Shown here: positions 6,100 to 7,306 of the stretch, one piece after another
How positions within the stretch are numbered: position 1 is the first letter of the stretch
Layout: each line of letters begins with the position of its first letter
Assembly: GCA_964448045.1 (NCBI GenBank)
Contig: CAYUVF010000096.1
Span: forward strand, 1 to 7,306
Length of the DNA stretch: 7,306 bases
Origin: CAYUVF01 sp964448045
GTDB taxonomy: Bacteria > Bacteroidota > Rhodothermia > Rhodothermales > Salinibacteraceae
Reading direction: 5' to 3'
The notes under the pieces: model-generated
Databases searched by the model: none
Told to the model about the DNA's origin: nothing
Seen by the model: only the letters and a program-made list of their open reading frames with translations
Program-made: the position numbers and the translations under genes

Positions 6100-6963
6100 T
6101 TATCGGGCCTGCTCCATCGCCTGCCGGATCGCTTTCTTGGCCTGCACTTCGCAGAGGTGAGCGCGGTACGCGGCGCTGCCGCTGAGGTCTTCCATCAGCC
6201 CGGAGGGATCGACCATGTCGGCGACAGCGGCTTCGATGGTGTTCGCATCGAGCGTCTGACCCGCCAGCGCCTGCTCGACCGAGGTCGCGCGGAAGGCTTT
6301 GGGGGCGGCGCCCGTCACCGCCACGCGGGCCGACTGGCACGTGTCGCCCCGCAGCGTCAGCATCGCCGCGACGCCTACGACGGCGTAGCGCGAGGCCGGG
6401 TTTGCAAATTTGGCGTACGCCGCGCCCTGCCCGGCGCCCATCACCGGGAACGTGACCACCGTAATCATCTCGTCGTCCTCAACGGCCGTTTCGTACATCT
6501 CGACGAAGAAGTCGTCGGCCGCGACGGTGCGCGTGCCGCTGGCGCCCTGAATCTCGATGTCGGCGCCGAGGGCCAGCACGAGCGCGGGATAGTCGGCCGC
6601 CGGATCGGCGTGGGCGAGGCTGCCGCCGAGAGTACCGCGGTTGCGCACCTGCGGATCGCCAATCCGGCTGGCCAGCTCCGCCAGCGCCGGGCAGCGCGCC
6701 TGCACGAGATCGGACTGCTCGACCATCCGATGCGTCGTCAACGCCCCAACGCGCAGCCGGTCGCCGTCCTCGGTGATGCCGGCCAGTTCGCTGATCTCAG
6801 ACACGTCGATGAGCGTGCTGGGCGCGCTCAGGCGCAGCTTCATCGCGGGGAGCAGGCTGTGGCCACCCGCGAGCAACTTGGCGTTCGGGCCACCGTCGCG
6901 CAGCAGCTGCAGTGCCTCGTCCACGGATGTCGCACGTTCATAATCAAAGTCTACAGGGGTCAT
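6100..6963 (-). CDS. coxM: CO dehydrogenase/xanthine dehydrogenase family FAD-binding subunit M
   Basis: A 287-residue flavoprotein subunit of the molybdenum hydroxylase heterotrimer. It binds FAD and passes electrons from the iron-sulfur subunit to the respiratory chain or another acceptor. The FAD-binding domain (about 1-170) shows both diagnostic glycine motifs: AGGHSLLP (32-39) and TLGGSLAHADPAADYP (111-126). The C-terminal CoxM/CutM domain (about 178-285) includes KFANPASRYAVVGVAA (185-200) and VAVTGAAPKAFRA. The length fits the family's roughly 280-295 residues, and nothing looks truncated. The ATG at 6963 lies 44 bp after the coxL stop with no clear Shine-Dalgarno. Placement after coxL is the order usual in form II clusters. 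CO as substrate is not proven; nicotine-, xanthine- or aldehyde-type hydroxylases use the same subunit. Confidence 0.95.
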   Translation of the reverse strand: MTPVDFDYERATSVDEALQLLRDGGPNAKLLAGGHSLLPAMKLRLSAPSTLIDVSEISELAGITEDGDRLRVGALTTHRMVEQSDLVQARCPALAELASRIGDPQVRNRGTLGGSLAHADPAADYPALVLALGADIEIQGASGTRTVAADDFFVEMYETAVEDDEMITVVTFPVMGAGQGAAYAKFANPASRYAVVGVAAMLTLRGDTCQSARVAVTGAAPKAFRATSVEQALAGQTLDANTIEAAVADMVDPSGLMEDLSGSAAYRAHLCEVQAKKAIRQAMEQAR

Positions 6964-7007
6964 AACGAATCAGAGTTTCAGCTGGACAAATCGGTGAGCG
7001 GAGCGGA
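6964..7007. other. coxL-coxM spacer
   Basis: 44 bp between the large-subunit stop and the coxM start. No hairpin terminator or Shine-Dalgarno sequence is evident, so co-transcription is the simplest reading. Confidence 0.6.
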
Positions 7008-7306
7008 TCAGGTGCGCGGGACCTGGCCGTTGGCACCGTCGCCGCTCGTGTGCAGGGCGCGCCAGACGCGCTCGGGCGTCATCGGCATTTGCACATCGCG
7101 CACGCCCCGGTCGTAGAGCGCATCGACGACGGCATTGACGACGCACGCGATCGACGCGATCGTGCCGGCCTCGCCGGCCCCTTTCGCGCCGAGTGGATTG
7201 TGCGGGCACGGCGTCACCGTCCGATCCACCTCGAACATCGGCAGGTCGTCGGCGCGCGGCATCGTGTAATCCATGTACGTCCCCGCGATGGGCTGGCCCG
7301 TACTGT
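7008..7306 (-). CDS. coxL: Mo-hydroxylase large subunit, C-terminal fragment (CoxL family), cut by window edge
   Basis: Only the last 98 residues are visible; the gene continues past the right edge of the window. The large subunit carries the molybdopterin-cytosine-dinucleotide active site of CO dehydrogenase and related hydroxylases. The fragment has the family's C-terminal signatures: TGQPIAGTYMDYTMPRADD, then NPLGAKGAGEAGTIAS, VVNAVVDAL and MPMTPERVWRAL. The Glu in the GAGEAG loop corresponds to the conserved glutamate near the Mo centre in this family. The frame is open from the edge to a TGA at 7010-7008, so the gene appears intact here. The loop that separates form I (AYRCSFR) from form II (AYRGAGR) is not in the window, so substrate class cannot be read directly. 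Confidence 0.95.
   Translation of the reverse strand, partial: STGQPIAGTYMDYTMPRADDLPMFEVDRTVTPCPHNPLGAKGAGEAGTIASIACVVNAVVDALYDRGVRDVQMPMTPERVWRALHTSGDGANGQVPRT

Noticed and set aside
6025..7116. Long + strand open frame (363 codons) opposite coxM and coxL
   Set aside because: It spans two real - strand genes and their spacer, has Arg/Ala/His-rich composition and no domain; it is a by-product of GC-rich codon use.

Overview
The window reads as high-GC DNA from a Rhodothermota/Bacteroidota-type bacterium. The main clue is a secreted repeat protein that ends in a type IX secretion (T9SS) sorting domain, preceded by the linker typical of that lineage. The high GC and weak Shine-Dalgarno signals point to the Rhodothermia side (Salinibacter/Rubricoccus-like), but that placement is inference.

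Region 1 (about 1-3888, + strand) is a two-gene envelope/secretion unit. The first gene encodes a 1077-residue exported protein. It has seven DUF11-like beta-sandwich modules in alternating order A-B-A-B-A-B-A with a repeat period of about 246 residues, then a linker domain and a T9SS C-terminal sorting domain. All eight cysteines of the mature protein lie in four identical CSIGCDANE motifs, one per A module. Twenty-four bases downstream is a small lipoprotein with a long, highly charged helix and a C-terminal beta-rich domain that I do not recognise.

Region 2 (3885-7306, - strand) is the 3' part of an aerobic CO-dehydrogenase/xanthine-dehydrogenase-family (cox) operon. In transcription order it holds the C-terminus of the molybdopterin large subunit (coxL, cut by the window edge), the FAD subunit (coxM), a MoxR/CoxD AAA+ ATPase and a CoxE-type VWA protein. 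L before M is the order usually seen in form II (coxS-L-M) clusters, so a substrate other than CO is possible; the deciding active-site loop lies outside the window. The AAA+ and VWA proteins are the expected pair that inserts or matures the molybdenum/copper-type active site. coxD and coxE overlap by 4 bp (ATGA).

The two units converge, and their stop codons share the palindrome TTAA at 3885-3888, leaving no room for an intergenic terminator. The only intergenic stretch above 60 bp is 6008-6099. It is strongly G-rich on the + strand and contains part of a 12-bp direct repeat and a G-quadruplex-type motif that straddle the inferred GTG start of the MoxR gene. I saw no RNA genes, insertion sequences, CRISPR arrays or phage genes. 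The best candidates for something undescribed are the CxxxC repeat architecture of the secreted protein and its unrecognised lipoprotein partner.
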